Shown here piece by piece: positions 26,039 through 35,743 of a DNA stretch of 64,000 nt (the stretch's first letter is position 1; every line of letters begins with the position of its first letter). The position numbers and the translations under genes were made by a program. The DNA is from Roseobacter sp. GAI101 (GTDB lineage: Bacteria > Pseudomonadota > Alphaproteobacteria > Rhodobacterales > Rhodobacteraceae), in assembly GCF_000156335.1 (NCBI RefSeq), contig NZ_DS999213.1, forward strand, positions 2,171,549-2,235,548. Reading direction: 5' to 3'. The notes below the pieces were generated by a model that saw only the letters and a program-made list of their open reading frames with translations, was not told where the DNA came from and did not search any database.

Positions 26039-27925
26039 CTATTGCGCGGGCGGGGCCATTTGGCGGGTATCGTCGCTGCGGAAGGTGATGCCTTGGGCGT
26101 CGAAGTGTTCCAGCACCGGGACGATGAATTTGCGCGTCGTGGCCAGTGCTGCGCGGGCCTGACCGGTCGTGAAACGGGTTGCCGGCGGAAAGGCCGCCGT
26201 CAGGTCACGGGCGGCACGGGCAAGGGCATCAGCATGGAAAACCAGCCTTTGGTTCAGACCGACATTGACCATCGCGACGACACGCCCCGTGCCGGTCAAC
26301 AAGGCCAAAAGATCGGCATCATCCGGCGCGTCAAGAACCGTGGCGATGTCGGGCGGTGTTACCGCGCCGTGCCTGATCCGGCCTTCCATATGGTCCAGCC
26401 GTGTGCGCTGCGCATCGGTCAGCAGCGCCCAGGGATCATGGGCGGCAAGGGCAATATGGTCATCCTGTCGGCGCAGCACGCCGTCGGCGATCAACCCGTT
26501 TTCCGCGTGTTTCAAGACCACCTCGGACACAGTGCGGTCTTGAACGACAGCCTGCGGTGCCCATTGCCTGACCGGCTGCGCCGCGTGAAAATCCGTAAGC
26601 CGCGCGCGCATCTCTCCCTGGACAGTTTCCAGCGCTTTGTCCTGAATGACCCATCCGCCTTCAACCACAGTGAACCCGGCAGGCAGGTCCGCCTGCACCA
26701 TTTCTACGCTTTGCCGGCCGATGCGGACGATATCACTTATCCGCGCCGCACCCCGCCCCTTTTTGCACAGGGCCAAGATGATCTGACCTGCATCTTGCGC
26801 CCACCCCGCCTGCATCACCCCCAGATGGGCGGTATCGCCCGATTTCACGGGCAACGCCTGCGGGTCCAGAATGCTACACCCGCCCAAGGTGACAGCCGGT
26901 GACAGGCTGCGCAAAATAGCAGTCTGACCGGCAAAGGCCACGACGCGCTGCCCAAAGCGCAGTTGCGCAAATCCGGTGCCGCCCGGTGCTATCTGCCCGC
27001 CGCCCATCAACCGCACGGTCGCGACCGCATGCGCAGTGCCAAACAGCACGCGAATGTCCTGCATGTGCTTCAGGGGCCGCTTTGCGTCGGGCAGCAGCGA
27101 CAGGCATACATCCAGACAATCGGACGGCGCAAACGCAGCAGCGCCACACAAGACATCGCCGCGTGCGATGCCGTCGACCGCGATACCCCGCAGGTTCACC
27201 GCGACGCGTTCACCGGGGGCGACCGCATCACACGCCTGCCCCCGAGACTGCAAACCACGGACCGCCACCGGTCTGGCCTCAGGGTGTAGCACCATGGGAT
27301 CGTCCAGCGTCAACGCCCCGCCCAAAAGCGTGCCGGTGACCACGGTGCCCATGCCCGGCAGGCTGAACACACGGTCAATGGGCAAGAAAGCCGCCCCGGG
27401 CGACATGCCCTTTGGCAAGGTTTGCAGAACGGCGTCCAACTCTTTGGTCAGCGCCTCCATCCCGCCGGTTTGCAGCGCCGAACATGCGATCACAGGAACC
27501 CCGGCCAGACCAAGTTCCGTCAAGGCTGCAGCAATGGCATCAAGGCGATCAACCATGGCGCTGACCGGCACCAGATCGGCCTTGGTCACTGCGACAAGGG
27601 CGATCGGCACCCCCAAAAGCCCGGCAATCCGCAGGTGTTCAACGGTCTGCGGCGCAACGCCTTCGGCGGCCGACACGACCAGCATCGCACCGCTTGCGCC
27701 CGTGGCACCGCTGACCATGGCGCGGATGAAATCCTCATGCCCTGGCGCGTCGATCAGATCAAGCGTGCCCGAGGGCAAAACGCAATGAGCAAAGCCAAGG
27801 GTGATCGACAGGCCGCGTTGTTTTTCCTGGGCCAGACGGTCGGTTTCGATCCCCGTCAAGGCACGCACCAGCGCCGTCTTGCCGTGATCCACGTGACCGA
27901 TGACGATCATGCAGGCGGTTGTCAT
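26039..27925 (-). CDS. selB: Selenocysteine-specific elongation factor
   Basis: 628-aa GTPase that brings Sec-tRNA to UGA by binding the SECIS hairpin. G1 is GHVDHGKT (10-17), then a switch region with GLSITLGF, G3 DAPGH (59-63) and a TKAD G4 motif near 113. EF-Tu-like domains 2 and 3 follow, then a C-terminal third with winged-helix repeats that bind RNA. The ATG overlaps the selA stop (ATGA). Length is normal for SelB. Confidence 0.96.
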   Translation of the reverse strand: MTTACMIVIGHVDHGKTALVRALTGIETDRLAQEKQRGLSITLGFAHCVLPSGTLDLIDAPGHEDFIRAMVSGATGASGAMLVVSAAEGVAPQTVEHLRIAGLLGVPIALVAVTKADLVPVSAMVDRLDAIAAALTELGLAGVPVIACSALQTGGMEALTKELDAVLQTLPKGMSPGAAFLPIDRVFSLPGMGTVVTGTLLGGALTLDDPMVLHPEARPVAVRGLQSRGQACDAVAPGERVAVNLRGIAVDGIARGDVLCGAAAFAPSDCLDVCLSLLPDAKRPLKHMQDIRVLFGTAHAVATVRLMGGGQIAPGGTGFAQLRFGQRVVAFAGQTAILRSLSPAVTLGGCSILDPQALPVKSGDTAHLGVMQAGWAQDAGQIILALCKKGRGAARISDIVRIGRQSVEMVQADLPAGFTVVEGGWVIQDKALETVQGEMRARLTDFHAAQPVRQWAPQAVVQDRTVSEVVLKHAENGLIADGVLRRQDDHIALAAHDPWALLTDAQRTRLDHMEGRIRHGAVTPPDIATVLDAPDDADLLALLTGTGRVVAMVNVGLNQRLVFHADALARAARDLTAAFPPATRFTTGQARAALATTRKFIVPVLEHFDAQGITFRSDDTRQMAPPAQ

Positions 27926-29313
27926 GGGGCCGTCACCGCGTTGAATGCTGCCGCGATCCGGGGCAGGTCATCATCTGTCACCGTGCGCATGTCCAACAGC
28001 ATCCGGCCTTGGTGTATCCGGCCAATGACCGGTGGATGCGCGTGGCGCAATGCCTTGGCCAGATCATCGGCCGGCAGATCAGGCACACTGACCGAAACCG
28101 CAAAACTGGCCAGATCCTGCTGCGGCATCGCCCCGCCCCCGACATAGGCCGCAGACGGCGCGACCGACACCTCGCAGCCCCCTTGATCGTGCAACATGCC
28201 CGCCAGCAGATCAGCGCGGGCTTGGACCGTCGGCAACGGTTCGGACAACATCCGCAAGACGGGGATGCGGGTCAGCGGATCGTTCGGCGCGCGGTACAGA
28301 CGCAACGTCGCCTCAAGCGCGGCAAGCGAGAGTTTGTCGATGCGCAGGGCACGCAGCAAAGGATGCGCGCGCAGCTGCGCGATGATGTCGGCACGGCCCG
28401 CAATGATGCCCGCCTGTGGCCCGCCCAGCAGCTTGTCGCCCGAGAACATCACAAGATCGACGCCAGCTTTCAAGATATCCGCCACCACCGGTTCATCCGC
28501 CAGCCCGAATGGGGACAGGTCGATCAGAACGCCACTGCCCAAATCCTCGATCAGGATCAGATCACGATCCTTGGCCAGCTTGGCCAGATCCTCGCGCGCG
28601 GGCGAAGCCGTGAACCCCACGATCCGGAAATTGCTGGTGTGGCTTTTCAGCAGAACGGCCACGTCATCCTCAATGGCATCGGCATAGTCGCCAATCCGGG
28701 TCTTGTTGGTGGCTCCGACCTCTTTCAGCACCGCACCGCTTTGGGCAATGACATCGGGCAGGCGGAAGGAGCCGCCGATCTCGATCAACTCCCCCCGTGA
28801 CGCGATGACCTTGCGCCCCATTGCAGTGCCCATCAGGCCAAGAACGACGGCGGCGGCGCAATTGTTGACGATCAGCGCGGCGTCGGCACCGGTCAATTCG
28901 CAAATCAGCGCCTCGGCGTGATCATACCGCGACCCGCGCTTGCCGGTCGTCAGGTTCAGTTCAAGGTTGGACGCCTGCGCGCCGACATCCTGCATCGCCG
29001 CCAAGGCTTCGGGGGCTAGGCGGGCGCGGCCCAGATTGGTGTGAATGATGATCCCCGTGGCATTGACCACTGCGCGCAAATTCGGTGCACGCGCCTTGAG
29101 GATCTGCGCGTGCAGCCCCTGTGCAAAGCGGTCACCTGCAAAATCGGGCAGTTCGGCAGCATGCCCCGCCAGGATATCGACGCGCAGTCGCGACAACAGG
29201 TCACGCAACGCGTCAATGACTTCTTGGCGACTGCACGCATCAATCACCTTGGCGATCGCGGGGCTGTGCAACAGGGTATCAACCTGTGGCAATTGTCTAA
29301 GCTGGCTGTTCAC
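27922..29313 (-). CDS. selA: L-seryl-tRNA(Sec) selenium transferase
   Basis: 463-aa PLP enzyme that converts Ser-tRNA-Sec to Sec-tRNA-Sec using selenophosphate. The PLP Lys lies in SGDKLLGGPQAG around residue 293. N-terminal QLPQVDTLL is typical of SelA. I chose the GTG at 29313, since the family's N-terminus starts there; the open frame continues upstream without homology. It is the first gene of selA-selB-selC. selD, needed for selenophosphate, is not in the window. Confidence 0.96.
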   Translation of the reverse strand: MNSQLRQLPQVDTLLHSPAIAKVIDACSRQEVIDALRDLLSRLRVDILAGHAAELPDFAGDRFAQGLHAQILKARAPNLRAVVNATGIIIHTNLGRARLAPEALAAMQDVGAQASNLELNLTTGKRGSRYDHAEALICELTGADAALIVNNCAAAVVLGLMGTAMGRKVIASRGELIEIGGSFRLPDVIAQSGAVLKEVGATNKTRIGDYADAIEDDVAVLLKSHTSNFRIVGFTASPAREDLAKLAKDRDLILIEDLGSGVLIDLSPFGLADEPVVADILKAGVDLVMFSGDKLLGGPQAGIIAGRADIIAQLRAHPLLRALRIDKLSLAALEATLRLYRAPNDPLTRIPVLRMLSEPLPTVQARADLLAGMLHDQGGCEVSVAPSAAYVGGGAMPQQDLASFAVSVSVPDLPADDLAKALRHAHPPVIGRIHQGRMLLDMRTVTDDDLPRIAAAFNAVTAP

Positions 29314-29409
29314 CTGTCGGCCCTTCCCCCCTGTGCCGCGCCAGTCTAATGGGCCACACAGGCGGGGCAAGGCCGATCGCACCCCGTCAAAAGGAAAGCC
29401 GCAGCAAGA

Positions 29410-30048
29410 TCAGAACGACGCGATCCAGATGCCTGCAAACATAAGGATGCCGCCGAAATTCACCCAGAGATGCCATGTGGCATAGCGATACGGCATGGCC
29501 TTGCGGGCATAGAAAACCGTACCGATCACATAGCAGGCCGCGCCTGCGATGACACACCACAGCGCCGAGATATCGACGCTGGTCAAATGCGGCAGCGCCG
29601 CCATCCCCACGGCACCAAGGCCCAGATAAGAAGCCGTGGACCAGCGCGTTTTGACGGATTCGTTGGTGATCTTGTGCCAGATCGCCACCGCTGTCAGCAC
29701 CCAGCTGACAACCAGCAACGCAAGCGTCCATGTGGTATTCGCCTGAACGAAAAACGGGGTGAACGTGCCGGAAATACTGGGGTAAATCGCGGCGTGATCA
29801 ATGCGCCGCAACAGCGTGCGGTGACCGTGCCAGGCAGTAAAGTGATACGCAATAGACGCCAGGTTGGACCCAAGCGCACAGAGAACATAGACCACAACGG
29901 CAGCGATCAGCGCGGGTTCCAAGCTGTTCGCCGCATGAAAGATCAGCGCCGTACCGGCCGTCAGGATCAGCGCAAGCCCCAGAACATGCACGGCCAGATC
30001 GGCGCGGCGGTGGGCAAAATGCGGGCTGGGAAAGGTGATTGTGGTCAT
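29410..30048 (-). CDS. Hemolysin III / PAQR-family membrane protein
   Basis: 212-aa protein with seven hydrophobic segments. Family-typical polar residues are visible: SIAYHFT in the early part, RRIDHAAIY in the middle and YATWHLWVNFGG near the end, placing conserved Ser, Asp and His in the membrane. Bacterial members are called hemolysin III, but many are probably membrane-homeostasis hydrolases. It lies 96 bp upstream of selA in the same direction and 43 bp after MYG1; operon membership with selA is unclear. Confidence 0.85.
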   Translation of the reverse strand: MTTITFPSPHFAHRRADLAVHVLGLALILTAGTALIFHAANSLEPALIAAVVVYVLCALGSNLASIAYHFTAWHGHRTLLRRIDHAAIYPSISGTFTPFFVQANTTWTLALLVVSWVLTAVAIWHKITNESVKTRWSTASYLGLGAVGMAALPHLTSVDISALWCVIAGAACYVIGTVFYARKAMPYRYATWHLWVNFGGILMFAGIWIASF

Positions 30049-30091
30049 GGTCTTCTCTGCTAGATGGCGTTTGGCATGGGGCGCACCAAGG

Positions 30092-31018
30092 CTATTCGGC
30101 CAAGGCCTCCGTCACGGCCAGTTCGGCCATCTGCAAGACCGCGTCACGGCTGCTGGCCACGGCGATAAAGCGACCGTTGTGGCAGAACTTTGCGCCTTTC
30201 ACGCCAGACGCGTCCTCAAGCGCGGTGTCCGTCAGGCCGGCCCATGCAGCGGGCAGATCGGCGCGGGTGTCAAAGGTGTCGTCGCCGGTGCGGATCGTGG
30301 TCAACGCCCAATCCGCGCCGCGCGGGTGAACGACGAAAAGCAGATGGTCGGCACCGGCATTCTCTACGCCCGCGCGAAAGGGCATGCCCATCGGAAGCTC
30401 AAGAACATGGCGATCCCCGGCAGCTGTGATAGCGGCCATGACCATCGCCTCGGCGCGGTTTTTGGCAGCTTTGCGGTTGATCTGCGCCTCGACGAAGGCG
30501 CGTGCAATGGGCAGCGCCGCGGCAAAAGCGCGGTCGTCAGCGCCGTCTTCGCGATCATCAAACACCGGCTTGAGCGTCTCAAGCAGCACGGGCAGCGTCA
30601 GTCCGGCGAACAACGGGCCTGCTTCGGAGGCGTTGATCGCGCCATTGTCGATCAGATCGACGGGCACTACGAAACCACGGTCAAATGACGTGTGGATCGC
30701 CTCGATGTCCTGATCCGGCACATCCATCGCGCGCAGGTAGTCGCGACCGTAATGCGCCCAGATCAGGCCGAACGCACTGAAGGGCTGGCCGTTTTCACGC
30801 AGCGGATTGGGCCGCTGGTGGTGATCGAATATCTGCAAGCCCGCATCGAACTGCCCCCCCAGATCATAGATGATCCGGTCTTGGGCAGGCGTGATCCAGT
30901 CCTTGTCACGGGTGCGCACAAGCTGCGCATCCGGAAAAAGGCGCGTCAGGATCACCGAGGACAAAAGTTCGTCCGCGTGAAATCCGCCGGAGTGGGTGAC
31001 AAGGTGCTGGATGGTCAT
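30092..31018 (-). CDS. MYG1-family metal-dependent exonuclease-like protein
   Basis: 308 aa. The N-terminus reads THSGGFHADELLSS, followed by YDLGG and DHHQR, the DHH-type metal-binding motifs of the MYG1/UPF0160 family. Eukaryotic MYG1 is a 3'-5' RNA exonuclease; bacterial homologues are little studied. Length is normal. A 9-bp-stem hairpin between this gene and the upstream rpsU suggests separate transcription units. Confidence 0.88.
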   Translation of the reverse strand: MTIQHLVTHSGGFHADELLSSVILTRLFPDAQLVRTRDKDWITPAQDRIIYDLGGQFDAGLQIFDHHQRPNPLRENGQPFSAFGLIWAHYGRDYLRAMDVPDQDIEAIHTSFDRGFVVPVDLIDNGAINASEAGPLFAGLTLPVLLETLKPVFDDREDGADDRAFAAALPIARAFVEAQINRKAAKNRAEAMVMAAITAAGDRHVLELPMGMPFRAGVENAGADHLLFVVHPRGADWALTTIRTGDDTFDTRADLPAAWAGLTDTALEDASGVKGAKFCHNGRFIAVASSRDAVLQMAELAVTEALAE

Positions 31019-31122
31019 GGCAATGCCTTACATGAAACCGGCGGCCCGGTGACCGCCTTGGCGCAACCCGCAGGCCGCGCGCCAGTTGGGATCGCAAAAG
31101 GATGTGATCATAGCGCAAAGCA

Positions 31123-31154
31123 AATCCCCCGCCGCCGATTGGCCACGGGGGATT
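31123..31154 (-). terminator. Rho-independent terminator of rpsU
   Basis: A perfect 9-bp stem AATCCCCCG/CGGGGGATT with a 14-nt loop lies 26 bp after the rpsU stop. On the minus strand the stem ends in TT and is followed by a short T-containing tail. Confidence 0.55.
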
Positions 31155-31180
31155 GAAGTTCCGCTAAAGCGAGTCGTGAA

Positions 31181-31381
31181 TTATGCTTCGCGCTCAAGCT
31201 TTTTGCGTGCCAGCTTGCGTGCACGACGGATCGCTTCAGCCTTCTCGCGCGCTTTCTTCTCGGAAGGCTTCTCGAACTGTTCCTTGAGTTTCATCTCACG
31301 GAACACGCCTTCGCGCTGGAGCTTTTTCTTCAGAGCCCGGAGGGCTTGATCGACGTTGTTGTCGCGTACACTAACCTGCAT
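31181..31381 (-). CDS. rpsU: 30S ribosomal protein S21
   Basis: 66-aa basic protein starting [18 protein letters not shown] with the Lys/Arg-rich C-terminal helix typical of bS21. I chose the ATG at 31381, where the conserved N-terminus begins; upstream codons are not conserved ribosomal sequence. It is divergent from the succinate-semialdehyde dehydrogenase gene. Confidence 0.96.
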   Translation of the reverse strand: MQVSVRDNNVDQALRALKKKLQREGVFREMKLKEQFEKPSEKKAREKAEAIRRARKLARKKLEREA

Positions 31382-31640
31382 GTGGTTTTCATCATCCTTC
31401 TGGGATAAATCTACAATCATTGAAATCAAGCCGCCGTTTATCAACTCAACTTTGCTTTGTCGAGTCTGCTTTTGCATCAAATGGCGCGAAGGCGTGATGC
31501 GCACCTGAAACGGCGCGAGGCGATGCCCCCTCTTCGACAAACGGACATGTCCTGCTCCAATCCCGGTGCCTTAAGGTATTTGGAACAGTTGGCCGCATGC
31601 GGTGTTGTCTCTTCGAACACACAAAACTCGGAGAGTTTGC

Positions 31641-33017
31641 ATGACAGAGCTTACGACAGTTAATCCCGCAACGGACAAGCCGATTGCCGAATACCCCCTG
31701 ATGGACAAGGAGACAGCATTCGAAAAAATCGAAAGCGCCCATGCCGCCTTCCTCGATTGGAGAGAGAAGACGCATGCCGAGCGCGCGCCTTATCTGAACG
31801 CAATCGCAAAGGCGCTGCGGGAAAACGTCGACGATCTGGCGCAACTCATGACACAAGAGACCGGCAAGCTGCTGCGCGACGGCAAGGGCGAAGTCGAGCT
31901 TTGCGCGCAGATTTTTGAATACACGGCAACGCAGGGGCCCGATCTGCTTGCTGATGAGGAACGCACCCATTCAGGAGGCAAGAAACGCGGGATTGTCGCG
32001 CATTGTCCCATCGGCGTGATCTACAGCATCCAGCCTTGGAACTTCCCCGTCTATCAGCCCGTGCGCGTTCTTGCCGCCAATCTGATGGCGGGCAATGCGG
32101 TCGTGCTGAAGCATGCCGAAATCTGTACGGGCACCGGGCTGATGCTCAAGGAGATTTGCGCCAAGGCGGGGTTGCCCGACGGGTTGTTCGAGGTGATCAT
32201 CATCGATCACGACACGTCGGATGAAGTGATTGCACATGACCTTGTGCGCGGTGTCACCATGACGGGCAGCGACGGTGCCGGGCGCAAGATTGGCCAGACT
32301 GCCGCGAAACATCTGAAGAAATCCGTGCTCGAACTGGGGTCGAACGATGCATATCTCGTGCTTGAGGACGCGGATGTCGAACTGGCCGTGAAAACCTGTG
32401 TGCAGGGGCGGCTTTATAACAATGGTCAGACCTGCGTATCGGCGAAACGCTTCGTGGTGACGGACGCTGTCTATGATGCGTTCGTGGATGCCTTTGTCGC
32501 GCAGATGAAGACCATCAGGATGGGTGACCCTACTTCGGATGACACCCAGCTTGGGCCGCTGTCCAGCGAAGAACAATTTGCGACGATCAAGGAACAGGTA
32601 GAAAAAAGCGTCGCCAAAGGGGCCACCCTGCTGTGCGGCGGGGACCCTGATGACCGCACGGGCCAATACTACCCCGCGACCGTTCTGGCAGATTGTCAGC
32701 CGGGATCACCCGCCTATGACGATGAAATCTTTGGGCCCGTTGCCGCGATCATCAAGGCCAAGGACGATGCCGATGCCATGCGCATTGCCAATGACAGCCG
32801 CTACGGCCTGGGTGGAGGCATCTTTACCAAGGACGAAGACAAGGCGCTGAAGCTGGCCCGCGACCATTTCGATACGGGCATGGTCCGTCTTAATTCCTTC
32901 GGGACAGCCGATCCGAACATGCCGTTCGGCGGCGTGAAAGATTCCGGTTTCGGCCGTGAACACGGCGGATTTGGCATGAAAGAATTCGTCAACGCCAAGG
33001 CGATCTATCTGCCTTGA
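31641..33017 (+). CDS. NAD(P)-dependent succinate-semialdehyde dehydrogenase-type aldehyde dehydrogenase
   Basis: 458-aa aldehyde dehydrogenase. The catalytic Cys265 lies in GQTCVSAKR and the general base Glu231 in LELGSND. PWNFPVYQ marks the coenzyme-binding part. It is nearest to the YneI/Sad type of succinate-semialdehyde dehydrogenase by its short length and the ELGSNDAYLVL block. I chose the ATG at 31641 with a GGAGAG site. No 4-aminobutyrate genes are beside it, so the substrate is inferred. Confidence 0.85.
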   Translation: MTELTTVNPATDKPIAEYPLMDKETAFEKIESAHAAFLDWREKTHAERAPYLNAIAKALRENVDDLAQLMTQETGKLLRDGKGEVELCAQIFEYTATQGPDLLADEERTHSGGKKRGIVAHCPIGVIYSIQPWNFPVYQPVRVLAANLMAGNAVVLKHAEICTGTGLMLKEICAKAGLPDGLFEVIIIDHDTSDEVIAHDLVRGVTMTGSDGAGRKIGQTAAKHLKKSVLELGSNDAYLVLEDADVELAVKTCVQGRLYNNGQTCVSAKRFVVTDAVYDAFVDAFVAQMKTIRMGDPTSDDTQLGPLSSEEQFATIKEQVEKSVAKGATLLCGGDPDDRTGQYYPATVLADCQPGSPAYDDEIFGPVAAIIKAKDDADAMRIANDSRYGLGGGIFTKDEDKALKLARDHFDTGMVRLNSFGTADPNMPFGGVKDSGFGREHGGFGMKEFVNAKAIYLP

Positions 33018-33109
33018 GCAGCATATCGTGATGATCAAGAGGCGGCAAAGCACTGGCCAGATAAGGGGCCGCTTTGCCGACCGCATTCTATTTTTGAAAG
33101 GATACGACC

Positions 33110-33706
33110 ATGAAAGTACTTGTTGCAGGGGCGACCGGAAAAACCGGCTCCCGCCTGATGGAAACGCTCGTTGCGCGTGGTCATGACCCGATCGCCCTGG
33201 TGCGCGAAAGCTCAGACACCAGCAAACTTCCCGCGCAGGCCGAACAGCGCCTCGGGGACCTTGCGGATTTGCAAGACGGTGTGTGTGAAGGTTGCGACGC
33301 GGTGGTTTTCGCCGCGGGGTCCGGCGGGGATACCGGTGCCGACATGACCGACAAGATCGACCGTGACGGGGCGATGCGTCTGGTCGATCTCGCGGCGGAT
33401 GCCGGTGTGCGCCGCTTTGTGATGCTAAGCAGTGTCGGTGCGGGTGACCCCGACCCTGAAAGCGATCTGGCGCATTATCTGCAGGCCAAACACGACGCGG
33501 ACGAGCATCTGAAAAAGTCGGGGTTGGACTATGCCATCCTGCGTCCTGTCGCCCTGACGGACGATGACGGAACTGGCGACATGCTGTTCGGGGATGATGT
33601 CGATGTCACGGCCAAAGCAGCGCGCGGCGATGTGGCCACCGCCCTCGCGGATGCACTTGAAAGCGACGCGTGGACCGGCAAGGTAAAGCTGATGCAGTCG
33701 GCCTGA
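33110..33706 (+). CDS. NAD(P)-binding atypical SDR protein
   Basis: 198 aa. The N-terminal GATGKTG Rossmann loop (7-13) and the short single-domain length fit the NmrA/YwnB-like atypical SDR group, which often reduces flavin or senses NAD(P)H. A Ser-Ser pair in FVMLSSVGAG stands where the SDR active-site Ser is found, but the usual YxxxK is weak (HYLQAKHDAD). It is followed by a long hairpin and a convergent NnrD gene. Confidence 0.75.
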   Translation: MKVLVAGATGKTGSRLMETLVARGHDPIALVRESSDTSKLPAQAEQRLGDLADLQDGVCEGCDAVVFAAGSGGDTGADMTDKIDRDGAMRLVDLAADAGVRRFVMLSSVGAGDPDPESDLAHYLQAKHDADEHLKKSGLDYAILRPVALTDDDGTGDMLFGDDVDVTAKAARGDVATALADALESDAWTGKVKLMQSA

Positions 33707-33723
33707 ATCCGATGACATCACCA

Positions 33724-33764
33724 GCGACCAAGGGCCGTAGCACCTGACACCGGCCCTTGGTCGC
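33724..33764. terminator. Long perfect bidirectional terminator hairpin
   Basis: A 14-bp perfect stem (GCGACCAAGGGCCG with its complement) and a 13-nt loop sit between the SDR gene and the facing NnrD gene. There is no strong T-run on either side, so termination may rest on the stem. Confidence 0.6.
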
Positions 33765-33778
33765 CAGACTGCCAAACT

Positions 33779-34660
33779 TCACTTAACGTGATCTTCTGTC
33801 TCGAAACACTGCCTCAAGACAGCTGGCAACGCTTCGGGAAGATCCTCAGCGATCAGACCGGGGCCAAACTTTTCGGCACAGCGCAGATGAAGGTTCGCGC
33901 CCAGTGACGCAGCGTCGGACACATCAAACCCCTTGGCGATAAGGCCGGTGATGATGCCTGACAAAACGTCCCCCGACCCCGCTGTCGCCAGCCAGGCGGC
34001 ATGTGCGAAACCCTGTGACGATACAACGCTATGATCGCCGTTTGGCTGTGCAACAATCGTGTCGGTACCCTTGAAAAGCACGGTGCACTTCATCGTTTGC
34101 GCAGCACTCACTGCCAGCGATACGCGGCAGGTCGTTCGGGCAAATACATCGGGGATCAGACGGCGCAGTTCACCCTCGTGCGGGGTCATGACCACCTGCG
34201 GATGCATCACGGCCTTGATCGGCTCGGGGTCTTGCGCGATCAGTGTTATGGCATCGGCATCAAGGCAAAGCGGGATGCCAAGGGACAGAATATCCAGCAG
34301 TTTTCCATGGCTTTCCCAATCCAGTCCAAGGTTCGGACCAATGCAGACCGCCGATGCCCGCAACGTCGACAGCCCATCGGCAAATCCATCATCATCGGGG
34401 TAGGCTTTGACCATGATGGCATCCAGACGCGCAGCATTTTCACCTTTGCAGGCGTCCAGGCAGAAAACGCTGACCAGCCCTGCCCCGACGCGAAGCGCAC
34501 CGCGCGCAGCCAACCTTGCGGCCCCGCTTTGCCCCGGCGGGCCCGATACCACGACCGCGTGGCCGTAATCGTATTTATGCCTGTCACCGGATTTCATCAG
34601 TCGCTTCAGGTGGTCCCGCGTGATCCTGAATTCGGATTCCCGTTCGTCGGGTTGTGTCAT
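33779..34660 (-). CDS. nnrD: ADP-dependent NAD(P)H-hydrate dehydratase (NnrD-like)
   Basis: 293-aa protein of the ribokinase-like carbohydrate-kinase domain that repairs damaged, hydrated NAD(P)H. Marks: HAVVVSGPPGQSGAARLAARGALRVGAGLV-type Gly-rich start (given in part), TPHEGELRRL, and GSGDVLSGIITG near residue 235. It lacks the NnrE/YjeF_N epimerase domain fused to it in many bacteria. I chose the ATG at 34660 with a TGAGG site; an in-frame ATG at 34684 is the alternative. The epimerase is not in the window. Confidence 0.82.
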   Translation of the reverse strand: MTQPDERESEFRITRDHLKRLMKSGDRHKYDYGHAVVVSGPPGQSGAARLAARGALRVGAGLVSVFCLDACKGENAARLDAIMVKAYPDDDGFADGLSTLRASAVCIGPNLGLDWESHGKLLDILSLGIPLCLDADAITLIAQDPEPIKAVMHPQVVMTPHEGELRRLIPDVFARTTCRVSLAVSAAQTMKCTVLFKGTDTIVAQPNGDHSVVSSQGFAHAAWLATAGSGDVLSGIITGLIAKGFDVSDAASLGANLHLRCAEKFGPGLIAEDLPEALPAVLRQCFETEDHVK

Positions 34661-34822
34661 GCTGAACCTCACAGGTTGTTTCATGTCCGCCAAGCCCGGT
34701 TTGACATGGACCAGACACCGTTCCATCACTATCCTTGATCTGCAAGGCCAGAGCAACTGCGGTCCCCTTGGCCGATGGGTCAAATCGCGTTTTGGCGGCC
34801 GACCCCAATATTGGAAATACCC

Positions 34823-35743
34823 GTGACGACACGACTGCCGAACGACCGCAAAGCAAACCTGATTGGCAGCCTCTGGATGGTCGCGGCGATGGCTGTCTTT
34901 GCCAGCGAGGATGCGTTCATCAAGGCTGCTTCGGTCATGCTGCCCGTCGGCCAAATTCTGGTGATCTTCGGCATGGGGGGCGCACTGATTTTTGCAGGTC
35001 TGGCACGGTTGAACGCTCAACCCTTGTTCGTGAAAGACGTGGTGTCACGCCCGATGCGCTTTCGGATCCTGTTCGAGATCGTCGGCCGCCTGTTCTACGT
35101 CCTGGCCATTGCCGTGATCCCGTTATCGGCAGCGACCGTGATCTTGCAGGCGACGCCGCTTGTCGTTGTGGCGGGTGCCGCGCTGGTGTTCGGTGAAAAG
35201 GTGGGATGGCGCAGATGGACGGCGATCATCATTGGGCTGATCGGCGTTATCATCATCATACGACCGGGCACCGATAGCTTTTCGATGCTGTCCGTTCTGG
35301 CGGTGATCGGCATGATCGGATTTGCAGGGCGCGATCTGGCCAGCCGCGCCGCACCTGCAACGCTCAGCACGTGGCTGCTTGGGTTATACGGCTTTATCGC
35401 GGTTGTCATCGCGGGCGTGGCCTATTCCATCTGGCAAGGACAGGCGTATGTGCGCCCGAGCGTCGAAATCTCCCTTTACCTGCTGCTGTCGGTGCTTGCC
35501 GGCGTGGGGGCCTATTCCTGCCTGATGAAGGCGATGCGCACCGGCGACGTTTCGGCGGTGACACCGTTCAGATACACCCGGCTCTTGTTTGGCATCGCCT
35601 TTGGCGTCGCCCTGTTTGGCGAGGAACTCAGCATTCCCATGCTTGCGGGATCCGGCCTGATCGTCATTTCCGGGCTGTTCATCCTCTGGCGGGGGAAGGC
35701 AATAGAGGCCCCCCCGCCACACGATGCGGCATTGTTAAAGTAG
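34823..35743 (+). CDS. DMT-superfamily (EamA) transporter
   Basis: 306-aa protein with ten predicted membrane helices in two EamA repeats; the second repeat begins around residue 165. The family exports amino acids, purines and other metabolites; the substrate cannot be read here. I chose the GTG at 34823 because a GGAAA site precedes it and the first helix follows shortly; an in-frame ATG at 34775 is possible. It is convergent with the DUF1513 gene, overlapping it by 9 bp. Confidence 0.8.
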   Translation: MTTRLPNDRKANLIGSLWMVAAMAVFASEDAFIKAASVMLPVGQILVIFGMGGALIFAGLARLNAQPLFVKDVVSRPMRFRILFEIVGRLFYVLAIAVIPLSAATVILQATPLVVVAGAALVFGEKVGWRRWTAIIIGLIGVIIIIRPGTDSFSMLSVLAVIGMIGFAGRDLASRAAPATLSTWLLGLYGFIAVVIAGVAYSIWQGQAYVRPSVEISLYLLLSVLAGVGAYSCLMKAMRTGDVSAVTPFRYTRLLFGIAFGVALFGEELSIPMLAGSGLIVISGLFILWRGKAIEAPPPHDAALLK

